Assembly (NCBI GenBank): GCA_035718275.1
Contig: DASTHI010000052.1
Coordinates: 1 to 64,000 of the forward strand
Length of the DNA: 64,000 bases
Direction of reading: 5' to 3'
Origin: Pseudolabrys sp035718275
Lineage (GTDB): Bacteria > Pseudomonadota > Alphaproteobacteria > Rhizobiales > Xanthobacteraceae
The position numbers and the translations under genes are program-made. This document shows, piece by piece, positions 35,748-44,819 of the stretch. The first letter of the stretch is position 1. Every line of letters begins with the position of its first letter. The notes beneath the pieces were generated by a model that was given only the letters and a program-made list of their open reading frames with translations, was not told where the DNA came from and did not search any database.

Positions 35748-36389
35748 ATGTCCGACACAGCACCGATTCAACACCCGACTTGGTTAACGACTGGTGATTT
35801 CACAGCCGCTGAAGAACCTTTTCAATTATTTGCCACCTGGTTGAAGGAGGCAACCGCTGCGGAGCCACGTGACCCCACCGCCATGACCCTGGCGACAGTC
35901 GATAATGACGGCTCTCCAAACGCCCGGATGGTTCTCCTGAAGGGCGCCGACGAGCGGGGATTCGTCTTTTATACCAATATGGACAGCCAAAAAGGGCAGG
36001 AATTGGATGCCCGCCCTAAAGCGGCCCTTGTTTTTCACTGGAAGTCCCTGAACCGGCAGGTCCGCGTCAGGGGCGATGCCGAACGGGTCACTGACGCCGA
36101 GGCGGAAGCGTATTTTGCCTCGCGCCCCAAGCAGGCCCAGGTGGGAGCCTGGGCAAGCAAGCAGTCGAAGCCGCTCGAAACGCGACTGGCTTTCGAAAAA
36201 GCGGTCGCGTTCTATGCCGCAAAGTACGCCCTCGGTGACGTGCCGCGGCCGCCGAATTGGTCAGGCTATCGCATCGTGCCTTGGTCGATTGAATTCTGGC
36301 AGGACCGTCCCTTTCGTCTGCACGACCGTATCGAATTCAAACGCGCCGGTATTGGCGCACCATGGGTGAAGACGCGTCTGTATCCCTGA
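35748..36389 (+). CDS. pdxH: Pyridoxamine 5'-phosphate oxidase
   Basis: PdxH oxidises pyridoxine or pyridoxamine 5'-phosphate to PLP using FMN. The protein (213 residues) has the FMN-binding RMVLLKGADERGFVFYTNMDSQKG, the conserved EAYFASRPKQAQVGAWASKQS, and the PROSITE-type C-terminal signature EFWQDRPFRLHDRIEF ending in RLYP. Length is normal. It is probably transcribed with the SDR gene 36 bp downstream. Confidence 0.96.
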   Translation: MSDTAPIQHPTWLTTGDFTAAEEPFQLFATWLKEATAAEPRDPTAMTLATVDNDGSPNARMVLLKGADERGFVFYTNMDSQKGQELDARPKAALVFHWKSLNRQVRVRGDAERVTDAEAEAYFASRPKQAQVGAWASKQSKPLETRLAFEKAVAFYAAKYALGDVPRPPNWSGYRIVPWSIEFWQDRPFRLHDRIEFKRAGIGAPWVKTRLYP

Positions 36390-36425
36390 GCTAGCATCTT
36401 AGGGATCCCCTACCCGCGAAGGACC

Positions 36426-37178
36426 ATGCCGAGTTCACAGACCAATCAGCTGCGCCGCACCTTGCTTCTCACCGGAGCGAGCCGCGGCATCGGTCATGCA
36501 ACCGTGAAACGCTTTTCCGCTGCCGGTTGGCGCGTGATTACCTGCTCACGCCATGCATTCCCTGAAAATTGTCCATGGGAGGCGGGACCCGAAGATCACA
36601 TTCAAGTCGACCTCTCGGACGAAAAAAACACTCATGCCGCTATCGACGAGATAAGGCGTCGCCTCGACACCAAAGAACTCCATGCACTCGTCAACAATGC
36701 TGCGATTTCACCGAAAGCGGAGGGCGGCAAGCGCCTGAGCACGCTCGATACCAGCAACAGCGACTGGCACCACGTTTTCCAAGTCAATTTTTTCGCGCCG
36801 ATCATGCTGGCGCGCGGGTTGATTGACGAACTCAAGGCTGCCAAGGGTTCGGTCGTCAATGTGACGTCCATTGCCGGCTCGCGCGTGCACCCATTTGCGG
36901 GCGCCGCGTACTCGACGTCGAAGGCGGCACTCGCGGCGCTCACCCGCGAAATGGCGAGCGATTTCGGCCGTCTCGGCATTCGCGTCAATGCGATCGCGCC
37001 AGGCGAAATCGACACGGCAATTCTGTCTCCTGGCACCGAGAAAATCGTGCAACAGATTCCGATGAACCGACTCGGGACACCGGACGAGGTCGCCAAGATC
37101 ATTTATGTGCTCTGCACGGACACGAGCTCTTACGTGAATGGTGCGGAGATTCACATAAATGGCGGGCAGCACGTGTGA
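36426..37178 (+). CDS. SDR-family oxidoreductase
   Basis: A 250-residue short-chain dehydrogenase: LLTGASRGIG, NNAA, catalytic serine in TSIAGS, Y-x3-K as YSTSK, and C-terminal INGGQ. The function cannot be narrowed further. It often follows pdxH in related genomes, as here. Confidence 0.9.
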   Translation: MPSSQTNQLRRTLLLTGASRGIGHATVKRFSAAGWRVITCSRHAFPENCPWEAGPEDHIQVDLSDEKNTHAAIDEIRRRLDTKELHALVNNAAISPKAEGGKRLSTLDTSNSDWHHVFQVNFFAPIMLARGLIDELKAAKGSVVNVTSIAGSRVHPFAGAAYSTSKAALAALTREMASDFGRLGIRVNAIAPGEIDTAILSPGTEKIVQQIPMNRLGTPDEVAKIIYVLCTDTSSYVNGAEIHINGGQHV

Positions 37179-37272
37179 ACCGTCGTGTGCGATGCTCGCG
37201 AGGTTTGGCGGATAGTCCGCCCGTGCTCCGAAACTTGGGCGTGAGCCAATAAGCGACATTTCAGATCCTTGT

Positions 37273-37341
37273 GAGCTGCAGCTCGCGTAATTCATCAGTT
37301 GCAAAGGGAGTTGCAAGCTCATGTAAAACATGAGCTGCAAC
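37273..37341. promoter_or_regulatory. Palindrome cluster upstream of the RND efflux operon
   Basis: The 288-bp gap before the efflux operon has a perfect 12-bp palindrome GAGCTGCAGCTC (about 37273-37284) and a longer imperfect one, arms GTTGCAAGCTCATGT (37310-37324) and ACATGAGCTGCAAC (37328-37341) around AAA. Both contain TGAGCTGCA, and GTTGCAA occurs twice. They may be operators for the TetR regulator encoded at the operon's end; the longer one could also be a terminator hairpin of the SDR gene, but no T-run follows. An AT-rich stretch (TATATACTAATTGATAATTGAT, 37392-37413) nearer the start may be promoter. Confidence 0.45.
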
Positions 37342-37466
37342 AGGCGCGTTTGGCTCCAACCTTGAATTTGTTCGGCTTACGTTCTCGGAGGTATATACTA
37401 ATTGATAATTGATGAAATTCAGTATTCGTCACACATCACGCGTCACCGGATTACTCGGAGGCGCAT

Positions 37467-38555
37467 ATGTCCAGTCGGGTCAGCCTATTCAAGCCGTTGT
37501 CCCTCCTCTCGGCAGTCGTCCTGACGGCGTGCCAGCCGACCACGGCCGAGCAGTCTGCCCCTGCTCGGCCAGTGCTTGTCGCTACTGTCCATTACGAGCC
37601 GCAGGTTCCGGCGCGCAGCTTTGTTGGAAGCGTGCGACCGAGGATCGAGAGTGACCTGGGTTTCAGGGTAGCGGGCAAGGTCGCGCAAAGGCTAGTGGAG
37701 GTCGGCGCGCGCGTCGAACCTGGCCAGGCCCTCGCGAAGCTCGACGAGTCGGATCTCACCCTGCAGGCGGAGCAAGCCCAGGCTGAGCTTGGCGCAGCGA
37801 CGGGCGTGCTGGCCCAAGCCACTGCTGCGGAAAACCGCGCGAAAGAACTGCGGGCCAAAGGCTGGTCGACCGATGCGCAGCTGGATCAGGCGAAGTCGGC
37901 CGCAGACGAAGCGCGAGCGCGCTTTGACCGGGCGCAGCGATCGGTCGAACTGACAAAGAACAGCGTGTCTTACGCTACGCTTGTTGCCGATGCGCCGGGC
38001 GTTGTCACGGCGACACTGATAGAGCCGGGTCAGGTCGTTTCCGCGGGCCAGGGCGCAATTCGCATTGCCCGACTTGCGGAGAAGGAGGTCGTGGTCGCGA
38101 TTCCTGAAACGCTGTTGGCGCGCACCAAGACGAGCGAAGCGCGGGTTTCGATCTGGTCCATCCCCGACAGACAATACGAAGCCCGACTTCGCGAACTTGC
38201 GCCCTCAGCTGATCCCGCGACACGAACCTATCTGGCCAAGTTCTCGATTCCTGGTGCCGGCGATGACGTGCAACTCGGAATGACGGCGACGTTGACGCTC
38301 TCCGATGCCGCCAGCGAGCCTCTAGCGCGACTTCCGCTGTCGGCACTTTTCGACCAGGGCAATGGACCGTCCATTTACGTTGTTGACGAGAAGACCGGCG
38401 CAATTGAGCTCAAGCGCGTCACGGTGAAGTCCTATGATCACAATGATGTCCTGATCAGCGGCGGAGTGGCCGAGGGCGCAGATGTGGTGGCACTCGGCGT
38501 GCAGAAACTCGACCCGGCGGAAAAAGTCAGGGTCGTATCTTCGCTCTCGTTCTGA
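37467..38555 (+). CDS. RND efflux periplasmic adaptor (membrane fusion) lipoprotein
   Basis: This 362-residue adaptor joins the inner-membrane RND pump to an outer-membrane channel. It has a lipoprotein signal (LLSAVVLTAC, cysteine at about 22), a biotinyl-lipoyl-like barrel (RVAGKVAQRLVEVGARVEPGQALAKLDESDL), an a-helical hairpin (about 95-160, Ala- and Gln-rich) and the VADAPGVVTATLIEPGQVVSAGQG return strand. A ribosome binding site (GGAGG) precedes the ATG. No outer-membrane factor gene is nearby, so a shared TolC-like channel is likely. Confidence 0.92.
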   Translation: MSSRVSLFKPLSLLSAVVLTACQPTTAEQSAPARPVLVATVHYEPQVPARSFVGSVRPRIESDLGFRVAGKVAQRLVEVGARVEPGQALAKLDESDLTLQAEQAQAELGAATGVLAQATAAENRAKELRAKGWSTDAQLDQAKSAADEARARFDRAQRSVELTKNSVSYATLVADAPGVVTATLIEPGQVVSAGQGAIRIARLAEKEVVVAIPETLLARTKTSEARVSIWSIPDRQYEARLRELAPSADPATRTYLAKFSIPGAGDDVQLGMTATLTLSDAASEPLARLPLSALFDQGNGPSIYVVDEKTGAIELKRVTVKSYDHNDVLISGGVAEGADVVALGVQKLDPAEKVRVVSSLSF

Positions 38556-38589
38556 AGCTGAAAGAACTCAAGATTTGCGAGGAAAAGCC

Positions 38590-41500
38590 ATGCGTCGATT
38601 CAATCTTTCAGCATGGGCGGTAGCGCACCCCGCCTTGATCCTGTTCCTGATTATCATGTTCGGAGCGCTCGGTGCGCTCTCCTACCGCGAACTTGGCCGC
38701 GCTGAGGATCCGTCCTTTACGATAAAGGTGGCCGTGGTAACCGCCATGTGGCAAGGCGCTACTGCCGCTGAGATGCAGGCTCAAGTCGCGGATCCGATCG
38801 AAAAAAAGCTTCAGGAACTGCCCTATTTCGACAAGGTGACGACCTACGCAAAGCCGTCGTTCCTGGCGATGCAGGTCGCTTTCAAGGACAACACGCCTGC
38901 GCGCGAGGTACCGGAGTTGTTTTACCAGCTGCGGAAGAAGATCACTGATATCAAAGATGATCTGCCCGCGGGCATCGTTGGCCCGTCGGTGAACGACGAA
39001 TACGGCGACGTCGATTCAATCCTCTACATGCTCACGGCGCAGGGCGTCGACTACGCGGAAATGAAAAAAGTTGCCGAGGGCCTTCGTCAAAAGCTGCTGA
39101 AGGTCAAGGACGTCACTAAGGTCAACCTGTACGGCACCCAGGACGAGAAGATCTACGTCGAATTCTCGAATGCCAAGCTCGCGACGCTTGGCATCACCAC
39201 CGATCAGATCTTCCAGTCGCTTGCACGTCAGAACGCTGTCGTCCCTGCCGGCGTGGTGGACACCACCGCGCAACGCGTGCCGCTACGCGTCACCGGCGCT
39301 CTCGATGGCGTCAAGGCAGTGTCGGAAACGCCTGTCGAGGCCAACGGCCGCGTGTTTCGCCTGGGCGACATCGCGACGGTTTCTCATGGATTTGTCGATC
39401 CCCCCGACTTTGTCGTCCGCCAGGAAGGCAGGCCTGCGATCGGAATAGGCGTCGTTATGGCGAAGGGAGCAAACATTCTCGCTCTTGGTCCCGCCGTGAA
39501 CAGCGCCGTCTCGGAATTCATGACAGCAGTTCCGCGTGGCTTCGATCTAGAGCAGATTGCGGATCAGCCCGCGGTCGTCGAGCATGCCGTCAGCGAATTT
39601 GTTCATTCTTTCATCGAAGCGCTGGCAATCGTGCTCTTCGTCAGCTTTGTCGCTCTGGGCTGGCGCACGGGCGTCGTGGTTGCGCTCTCGGTGCCACTCG
39701 TCCTCGCGATCGTCTTCATCGTCATGAATGCGATGGGGCTTGACCTGCACCGGATCACGCTTGGGGCGTTGATCATAGCGCTGGGGCTGCTTGTCGACGA
39801 CGCGATCATCGCGGTCGAGATGATGGTCGTGAAGATCGAGCAGGGCTGGGATCGAAAGCGGGCGGCATCCTTCGCGTGGGAGTCGACGGCCTTCCCGATG
39901 CTAACCGGCACGCTGGTAACTGCCGCCGGCTTTCTTCCGATCGGATTCGCCAATTCCTCCGTCGGCGAATATGCAGGCGGAATATTCTGGGTTGTGGCGA
40001 TCTCGCTCGTCGCTTCCTGGATCGTGGCGGTGGTTTTCACACCATATCTGGGCGTGAAGCTGCTCGGAAGTTTGACGGGGCGCGCCAACAGGCATGACCC
40101 TCATGCGATCTACGAAACACGGGCCTATCGCGCATTGCGTCGCCTCATCGAATGGTGCGTTGAACGGCGAGTCACCGTCGTGCTGGCGACAGTTGTCGTT
40201 TTCGCGGCTTCGATCGCGGGATTTGGGCACGTGCAGCAGCAATTTTTCCCGCTTTCGGAACGGCCTGAATTATTTTTCCAGTTGCGCCTGCCGGAGGGTA
40301 CCGCATTCAACACGACGGCAGAGTCGGTGAAAAAAGCCGAGGCCCTGCTCAAAGACGATCGGGATATCTCTACCTACACCGCCTATATCGGCCGCGGCTC
40401 GCCACGATTTTGGCTCGGCCTCAATCCGCAACTTCCGAACCAGTCGTTTGCCGAGATCGTGATCGTGTCCAAGGATGTCGAAGCGCGCGAGCGCATCAAG
40501 GCGCGGCTTGAAAAGGCCGTTGCGGATGGCGCCCTTTCAGAAGCGCGGGTGCGGGTGGACCGCTTCAACTTCGGTCCGCCGGTCGGCTTCCCCGTCCAAT
40601 TCCGCGTCATCGGTCCGGATACCAGAAAGGTGCGCGATATCGCTTACCGCGTTCGCGAAGTCATGCGTTCCAACCCGCAGGTGATCGATCCTCACCTCGA
40701 TTGGAACGAGCGGTCTCCCTATCTCAGGCTCGTGGTGGATCAGGATCGCGTTCGCGCCCTGGGCATGACACCGCAGGAGATTTCAAAATCGCTGAGCATG
40801 CTCCTTTCAGGGGTCCCCATCACCACGGTGCGCGATGGTGTGGAGAAAATCGAAGTCGTTGCGCGCGCGATCCCCTCGGAACGTCTCGATCTCGCCCATA
40901 TCGGCGATCTGTCACTCTTTTCGCGCAACGGGGTGGCGGTCCCGCTATCCCAGATTGCTAGAGTCGAGTATTCGCACGAGGAGCCGATCCTCTGGCGCAT
41001 CAACCGCGATACAGCGATCACTGTTCGGGCAGATGTTGTCGATGGAGTCCAGCCACCGGACATCACCAATGCCATCTGGCCGAAGTTGCAGACAATTCGC
41101 GCCGGACTCGAACCTGGATATCGGATTGAGGTCGGTGGAGCCATCGAGGAATCACAAAAGGGCAACGCCTCCATTTTCGCGCTGTTCCCGGTGATGATCG
41201 CCGTGATGCTCACCCTGCTGATGATCCAGCTGCAAAGCATCTCCCGGCTTGTGCTGGTTTTCCTCACAGCTCCTCTCGGCATCATTGGAGCCTCTTTGGG
41301 CCTCAATGTCGCCGACAAGCCCTTCGGGTTTGTGGCACTGCTTGGTCTCATCGCACTTGCCGGCATGATCATGCGCAACGCGGTGATTCTCGTGGATCAA
41401 ATTGAGTCGGACGTGAACAATGGGCTCAGTCGCCGGGAAGCGATCGTCGAGGCGACTGTCAGACGCGCGCGGCCCGTGATATTGACCGCCATGGCGGCAA

Positions 41501-41715
41501 TTCTCGCGATGATTCCGCTGTCGCGGTCGGCATTCTGGGGCCCGATGGCCATCACGATCATGGGTGGCCTGTTCGTTGCAACGTTTCTAACGCTGCTGTT
41601 CCTGCCCAGCCTCTACGCCTTGTGGTATCGTAAGCAACTTGGCGAGCAAGGGGGAGAACTGCCAGCATCGAAGCTATCCAGCGCAAACACTGCCCTGGAG
41701 GTCGCGGCCGAATAG
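38590..41715 (+). CDS. RND efflux transporter permease (AcrB/HAE family)
   Basis: The inner-membrane proton-driven pump (1041 residues, 12 predicted helices, two large periplasmic loops). The N-terminus is FNLSAWAVAHPALILFLIIM; helix 4 has the proton-relay aspartates in GALIIALGLLVDDAIIAVEMM; helix 10 region contains GLIALAGMIMRNAVILVDQIE. The sequence GRAEDPSF and YGDVDSILY place it in the branch typified by VexF and related broad pumps rather than AcrB itself. The frame opens earlier, inside the adaptor gene, but the ATG at 38590 begins the conserved sequence. Confidence 0.94.
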   Translation: MRRFNLSAWAVAHPALILFLIIMFGALGALSYRELGRAEDPSFTIKVAVVTAMWQGATAAEMQAQVADPIEKKLQELPYFDKVTTYAKPSFLAMQVAFKDNTPAREVPELFYQLRKKITDIKDDLPAGIVGPSVNDEYGDVDSILYMLTAQGVDYAEMKKVAEGLRQKLLKVKDVTKVNLYGTQDEKIYVEFSNAKLATLGITTDQIFQSLARQNAVVPAGVVDTTAQRVPLRVTGALDGVKAVSETPVEANGRVFRLGDIATVSHGFVDPPDFVVRQEGRPAIGIGVVMAKGANILALGPAVNSAVSEFMTAVPRGFDLEQIADQPAVVEHAVSEFVHSFIEALAIVLFVSFVALGWRTGVVVALSVPLVLAIVFIVMNAMGLDLHRITLGALIIALGLLVDDAIIAVEMMVVKIEQGWDRKRAASFAWESTAFPMLTGTLVTAAGFLPIGFANSSVGEYAGGIFWVVAISLVASWIVAVVFTPYLGVKLLGSLTGRANRHDPHAIYETRAYRALRRLIEWCVERRVTVVLATVVVFAASIAGFGHVQQQFFPLSERPELFFQLRLPEGTAFNTTAESVKKAEALLKDDRDISTYTAYIGRGSPRFWLGLNPQLPNQSFAEIVIVSKDVEARERIKARLEKAVADGALSEARVRVDRFNFGPPVGFPVQFRVIGPDTRKVRDIAYRVREVMRSNPQVIDPHLDWNERSPYLRLVVDQDRVRALGMTPQEISKSLSMLLSGVPITTVRDGVEKIEVVARAIPSERLDLAHIGDLSLFSRNGVAVPLSQIARVEYSHEEPILWRINRDTAITVRADVVDGVQPPDITNAIWPKLQTIRAGLEPGYRIEVGGAIEESQKGNASIFALFPVMIAVMLTLLMIQLQSISRLVLVFLTAPLGIIGASLGLNVADKPFGFVALLGLIALAGMIMRNAVILVDQIESDVNNGLSRREAIVEATVRRARPVILTAMAAILAMIPLSRSAFWGPMAITIMGGLFVATFLTLLFLPSLYALWYRKQLGEQGGELPASKLSSANTALEVAAE

Positions 41716-41737
41716 TCGCGCAATGGATGAGGGGAAA

Positions 41738-42343
41738 ATGATGAGCGAGGTGAGCGACCACACTGAAACGGATGTGCGGGAAAGAATTCTCGTCACAGCC
41801 GAGCGGCTTTTCCGCGAGATCGGATACCAGAAGACGACTGTGGCCGACATTGCCAAGGCGCTGCAGATGAGTCCGGCAAACGTCTACCGTTTCTTCGATT
41901 CCAAGAGGTCGATCAATGCCGGCGTGGCTCGCCGGCTCATGGGCGAGGTCGAACAGGCTTCTCAGGCCGTTGTCATGAGACAGGGAGACGCCTCGAGACG
42001 GCTCCGAGAACTGCTCACGACCGTGCACAAGATGAATGCGGCCCGTTACGTCGGCGATTCAAAAATGCACGAAATGGTTGCGGCCGCCATGGAAGAGAAT
42101 TGGGAGGTATGCAACGCCCATATCCACGGTATTACGGCAGACATCGCGGCTGTGATCGCATCGGGCATTCAGTCAGGCGAGTTCCGCGTGAAGGACGCCG
42201 GTGTTGCCGGCATGTGCATCTGTGCGGCCATGATTCGCTTCTTTCACCCACAATTCATCGCAGATGCTGCCAAAAAGCCAGGACCCACACTCGATCAGAT
42301 GATCGATTTTATCATCGCAGGGCTTGGCGGACCGCGGGAATAA
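41738..42343 (+). CDS. TetR-family transcriptional regulator
   Basis: The N-terminal helix-turn-helix (about residues 10-60; ERILVTAERLFREIGYQKTTVADIAKALQMSPANVYRFFDSKRSI) is a textbook TetR DNA-binding domain. The C-terminal ligand domain is about 135 residues. The ATG at 41738 follows GAGGGGAAA. Located 22 bp after the pump gene on the same strand, it is most likely the repressor of the efflux operon, controlling the palindromes at 37.3 kb. Confidence 0.92.
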   Translation: MMSEVSDHTETDVRERILVTAERLFREIGYQKTTVADIAKALQMSPANVYRFFDSKRSINAGVARRLMGEVEQASQAVVMRQGDASRRLRELLTTVHKMNAARYVGDSKMHEMVAAAMEENWEVCNAHIHGITADIAAVIASGIQSGEFRVKDAGVAGMCICAAMIRFFHPQFIADAAKKPGPTLDQMIDFIIAGLGGPRE

Positions 42344-42354
42344 TCGTCCGGCTC

Positions 42355-43326
42355 TCACAGCCACTTGCGCCATTTGAAATAGAGATATGGCAGCACGGCT
42401 GCCAGCAGCATCAAGAAAAGAGCGAACGGATAGCCTCCGAACCAATCGAGTTCAGGCATGTGCTTGAAATTCATGCCGTAGATCGACGCGACCAGCGTCG
42501 GCGGCATCAGGACGACGGCAGCGACGGAAAATATCTTGATGATGTTGTTCTGCTGAATATTGACGACGCCCAGCATCGCATCGAGCAGGAAGGTGATCTT
42601 GTTGGTCAGGTAAGTGGCATGGTCCGAGAGCGAGCCAACGTCACGCTGCATCGACTGCAGCTGCGCGCGCATATCCTTCGGCCACTTCATCGTATCGGCT
42701 TCATTTGCGAGGAACAGAAGCAAGCGGCCGATCGACACGAGACTTTCCCGCACCTTTGACGTCAGATCGCCCTTGCGACCCAGCGCCCTCAAGACATCGT
42801 TGTATGAAGGCGGACCGGCCTCCTCGCCCGTTTCAAAAATGGTATGCGAAATCTGGTCGACCTCCGCGCCGATGCGTTCGAGAATGTCGGCGGATCGATC
42901 GATTACCGCATCGAGAAGATCTGTCAGGATCCCCTCCCCGGTTATCTTCGGAGGACACGTCCGGGCAAGTTTGTGCTCGACGATAGCAAATGGTCTCGGA
43001 TCGTCGTAGCGCACCGTCGCAAGCCGGTGGTTCGTGAGTACGAAAGTGACCGGAGTCGTTTTCGGCGACGGGGTGTCCGATTGGCACATCAGCGTGGCGG
43101 TCATGTAGCGTGCGCCGTTTTCGACGTAGAGCCGGCTGGAGACTTCGATCTCCTGCATCTCCTCACGCGTCGGTACCGCAATCCCGAGCAGCTTTTCGAC
43201 GATCTTGTCTTCCTGCAAAGTCGGCGTAACGAGGTCAATCCATACCGGATCGTCGGGTGGATTCTGGCCCGGCTCAATGCCAATTCTCTCAAGCGAGTTG
43301 CCGCGTGGGACATAGACTGAGAGCAT
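42355..43326 (-). CDS. corA: CorA-family magnesium/cobalt transporter
   Basis: A divalent-cation channel of 323 residues: a large cytoplasmic N-terminal domain followed by two C-terminal transmembrane helices. The first of these ends in the selectivity motif YGMNF (about residue 284), and the short loop FKHMPELDWFGGY leads to the second helix and a basic end KWRKWL. Length and architecture are typical. Monocistronic and convergent with the TetR gene, 11 bp apart. Confidence 0.94.
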   Translation of the reverse strand: MLSVYVPRGNSLERIGIEPGQNPPDDPVWIDLVTPTLQEDKIVEKLLGIAVPTREEMQEIEVSSRLYVENGARYMTATLMCQSDTPSPKTTPVTFVLTNHRLATVRYDDPRPFAIVEHKLARTCPPKITGEGILTDLLDAVIDRSADILERIGAEVDQISHTIFETGEEAGPPSYNDVLRALGRKGDLTSKVRESLVSIGRLLLFLANEADTMKWPKDMRAQLQSMQRDVGSLSDHATYLTNKITFLLDAMLGVVNIQQNNIIKIFSVAAVVLMPPTLVASIYGMNFKHMPELDWFGGYPFALFLMLLAAVLPYLYFKWRKWL

Positions 43327-44031
43327 GCGATCACCACCTTGCGCACGATCAGTCGATCATATGGGCGCGTTCCCAGTCATGAACCGATCACGCGCACATG
43401 CGCAAGGCAGAAATACTCGTTTGCGCGGCCGAATCGTCAGCGGCGCACAAGCAGTTCTGGCTGATGAATTTCCCGGTGCTACTCGCCAGCCGGCCGGCGC
43501 GATTTGCTAGTCGCGGTCGTAAGGCTCGAGATGCCGCTCAGTGGTCTCGCGCTGACTGCTCTGGTGGCGGACAGCGGCCGCCACAGCCGATATCCCGATC
43601 TTGCCATAGCGATTGTCGAGATTCGTAAATTGTCGGCCGGAGTCTTGCTTCTGCTCCGTTGCTTTCGCCGCTTCCATAGAACTGCACTCCGATCTTCTTG
43701 GCGTTGTCCCTTGTGCTCAAGATGGTGGATGAGTAGGGCGGAATTGCGCGGCAATTGGTATGCTCTCGTGACATTTACCACCCAGCGGGACATGTGATGC
43801 CGCAGCGCAATAGTGTGATCTCCAGGGTAAACCGCCCCTTAAGGTCTTGCAGTCAGTGTAGTTTTTGAATGATGGTGTTTGGGTGCACTGCGACATTCCT
43901 GCAACAGGTCCACAGGAAGGTGATCGCCCGGACGATGGATTTCATAGCATTCCCGGCGATTTTTCGGTTAATTGCCGGGTGAGGCAATTTGTTACGGTCG
44001 TTGAGGACGCGGCCGAGAAAAAGAGGAACAA
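43327..44031. other. 705-bp stretch without a confident gene
   Basis: Between corA (leftward) and the L,D-transpeptidase gene (rightward) there is no ORF I can support. Two overlapping frames around 43.5-43.8 kb, 97 residues on plus and 78 on minus, have no recognisable features and no good ribosome binding site. The segment must contain the promoters of both flanking genes. The transpeptidase start is preceded by AGAGGAAC. Confidence 0.6.
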
Positions 44032-44700
44032 ATGGCGTTTCGGGGCCGGTTGCTCGTGCTTTTTTTTGCAGGCGTTATGCTTGGCGGTTGCATGCAGTCC
44101 ACGATCGAGCCGGCATCAGACGCAAACCTGACCCCCCGCGACAAGAAGCTGCTAGCCGCGGCGCCGTACGAAAAGGCGGCGATCCCCGAGCCATACAAAC
44201 GGCATATCGTGCAATTCCACCGCAAGGAGGGCCCCGGCACGATCGTGATCGACAGCGATGCCCGCTACCTCTACTACGTGCTGCCCGAGGGAAAGGCGAT
44301 CCGCTACGGCGTGACGGTCGGTGAAGAAGCCCTCGCCTGGTCCGGGGTCGCGAAGATCGGCCGCATGACCGAGTGGCCATCATGGACGCCGACCGCGGAC
44401 ATCAAAAAACGCATGGACGTACCGGACTATGTAGGTCCCGGTCCGCAAAATCCGATGGGGGCCCGTGCCTTGTATCTGTACGAAGGAAACAAGGACACGC
44501 TCTATCGCATCCACGGCACCAACCAGCCGGAATATATCGGTCAGGCGATCTCCTCAGGCTGCATTCGCATGACAAACGAGGACGTGATCGATCTCTATAA
44601 GCGCGTAAAGCCGGGAACGGTGGTTGTGGTGCTGGCGCCGCATCAAGGCGATTCGCCTACCAATCCGCGCGTCGCGTCGACCAGTTATCTCTTTAATTGA
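44032..44700 (+). CDS. L,D-transpeptidase (YkuD) lipoprotein
   Basis: This 222-residue cell-wall enzyme cross-links peptidoglycan peptides or attaches proteins to them. A lipoprotein signal (LVLFFAGVMLGGC, cysteine near residue 20) is followed by a YkuD domain. The catalytic signature is complete: HGTNQPEYIGQAISSGCIRM-N-D, with nucleophile cysteine in SSGCIRM. The family (Rhizobiales 'ErfK/YbiS' type) has many paralogues per genome, consistent with L,D-cross-link-rich peptidoglycan in this order. A hairpin terminator follows. Confidence 0.94.
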   Translation: MAFRGRLLVLFFAGVMLGGCMQSTIEPASDANLTPRDKKLLAAAPYEKAAIPEPYKRHIVQFHRKEGPGTIVIDSDARYLYYVLPEGKAIRYGVTVGEEALAWSGVAKIGRMTEWPSWTPTADIKKRMDVPDYVGPGPQNPMGARALYLYEGNKDTLYRIHGTNQPEYIGQAISSGCIRMTNEDVIDLYKRVKPGTVVVVLAPHQGDSPTNPRVASTSYLFN

Positions 44701-44717
44701 GCCACCTGACGAGAATG

Positions 44718-44740
44718 AAAGGCGCCCTGCGGGCGTCTTT
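44718..44740 (+). terminator. Hairpin terminator after the L,D-transpeptidase gene
   Basis: AAAGGCGCCC and GGGCGTCTTT form a 10-bp stem (one G-T pair) around a TGC loop, 18 bp after the transpeptidase stop, ending in TTT then CTGC. The A-run on the 5' arm means it may also stop transcription from the convergent extensin-like gene at 44820. Confidence 0.75.
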
Positions 44741-44819
44741 CTGCTCGAACGAATGTGACTCGTTCTGGCACTCGTTCCTCAACTCTCGCCAAAAGCAGCG
44801 CTTGCAGAGCCTTTTAGTC

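Noticed and set aside
43504..43797. Small overlapping frames on both strands in the corA-transpeptidase gap
   Set aside because: No ribosome binding site, no recognisable features and mutual overlap; more likely non-coding.
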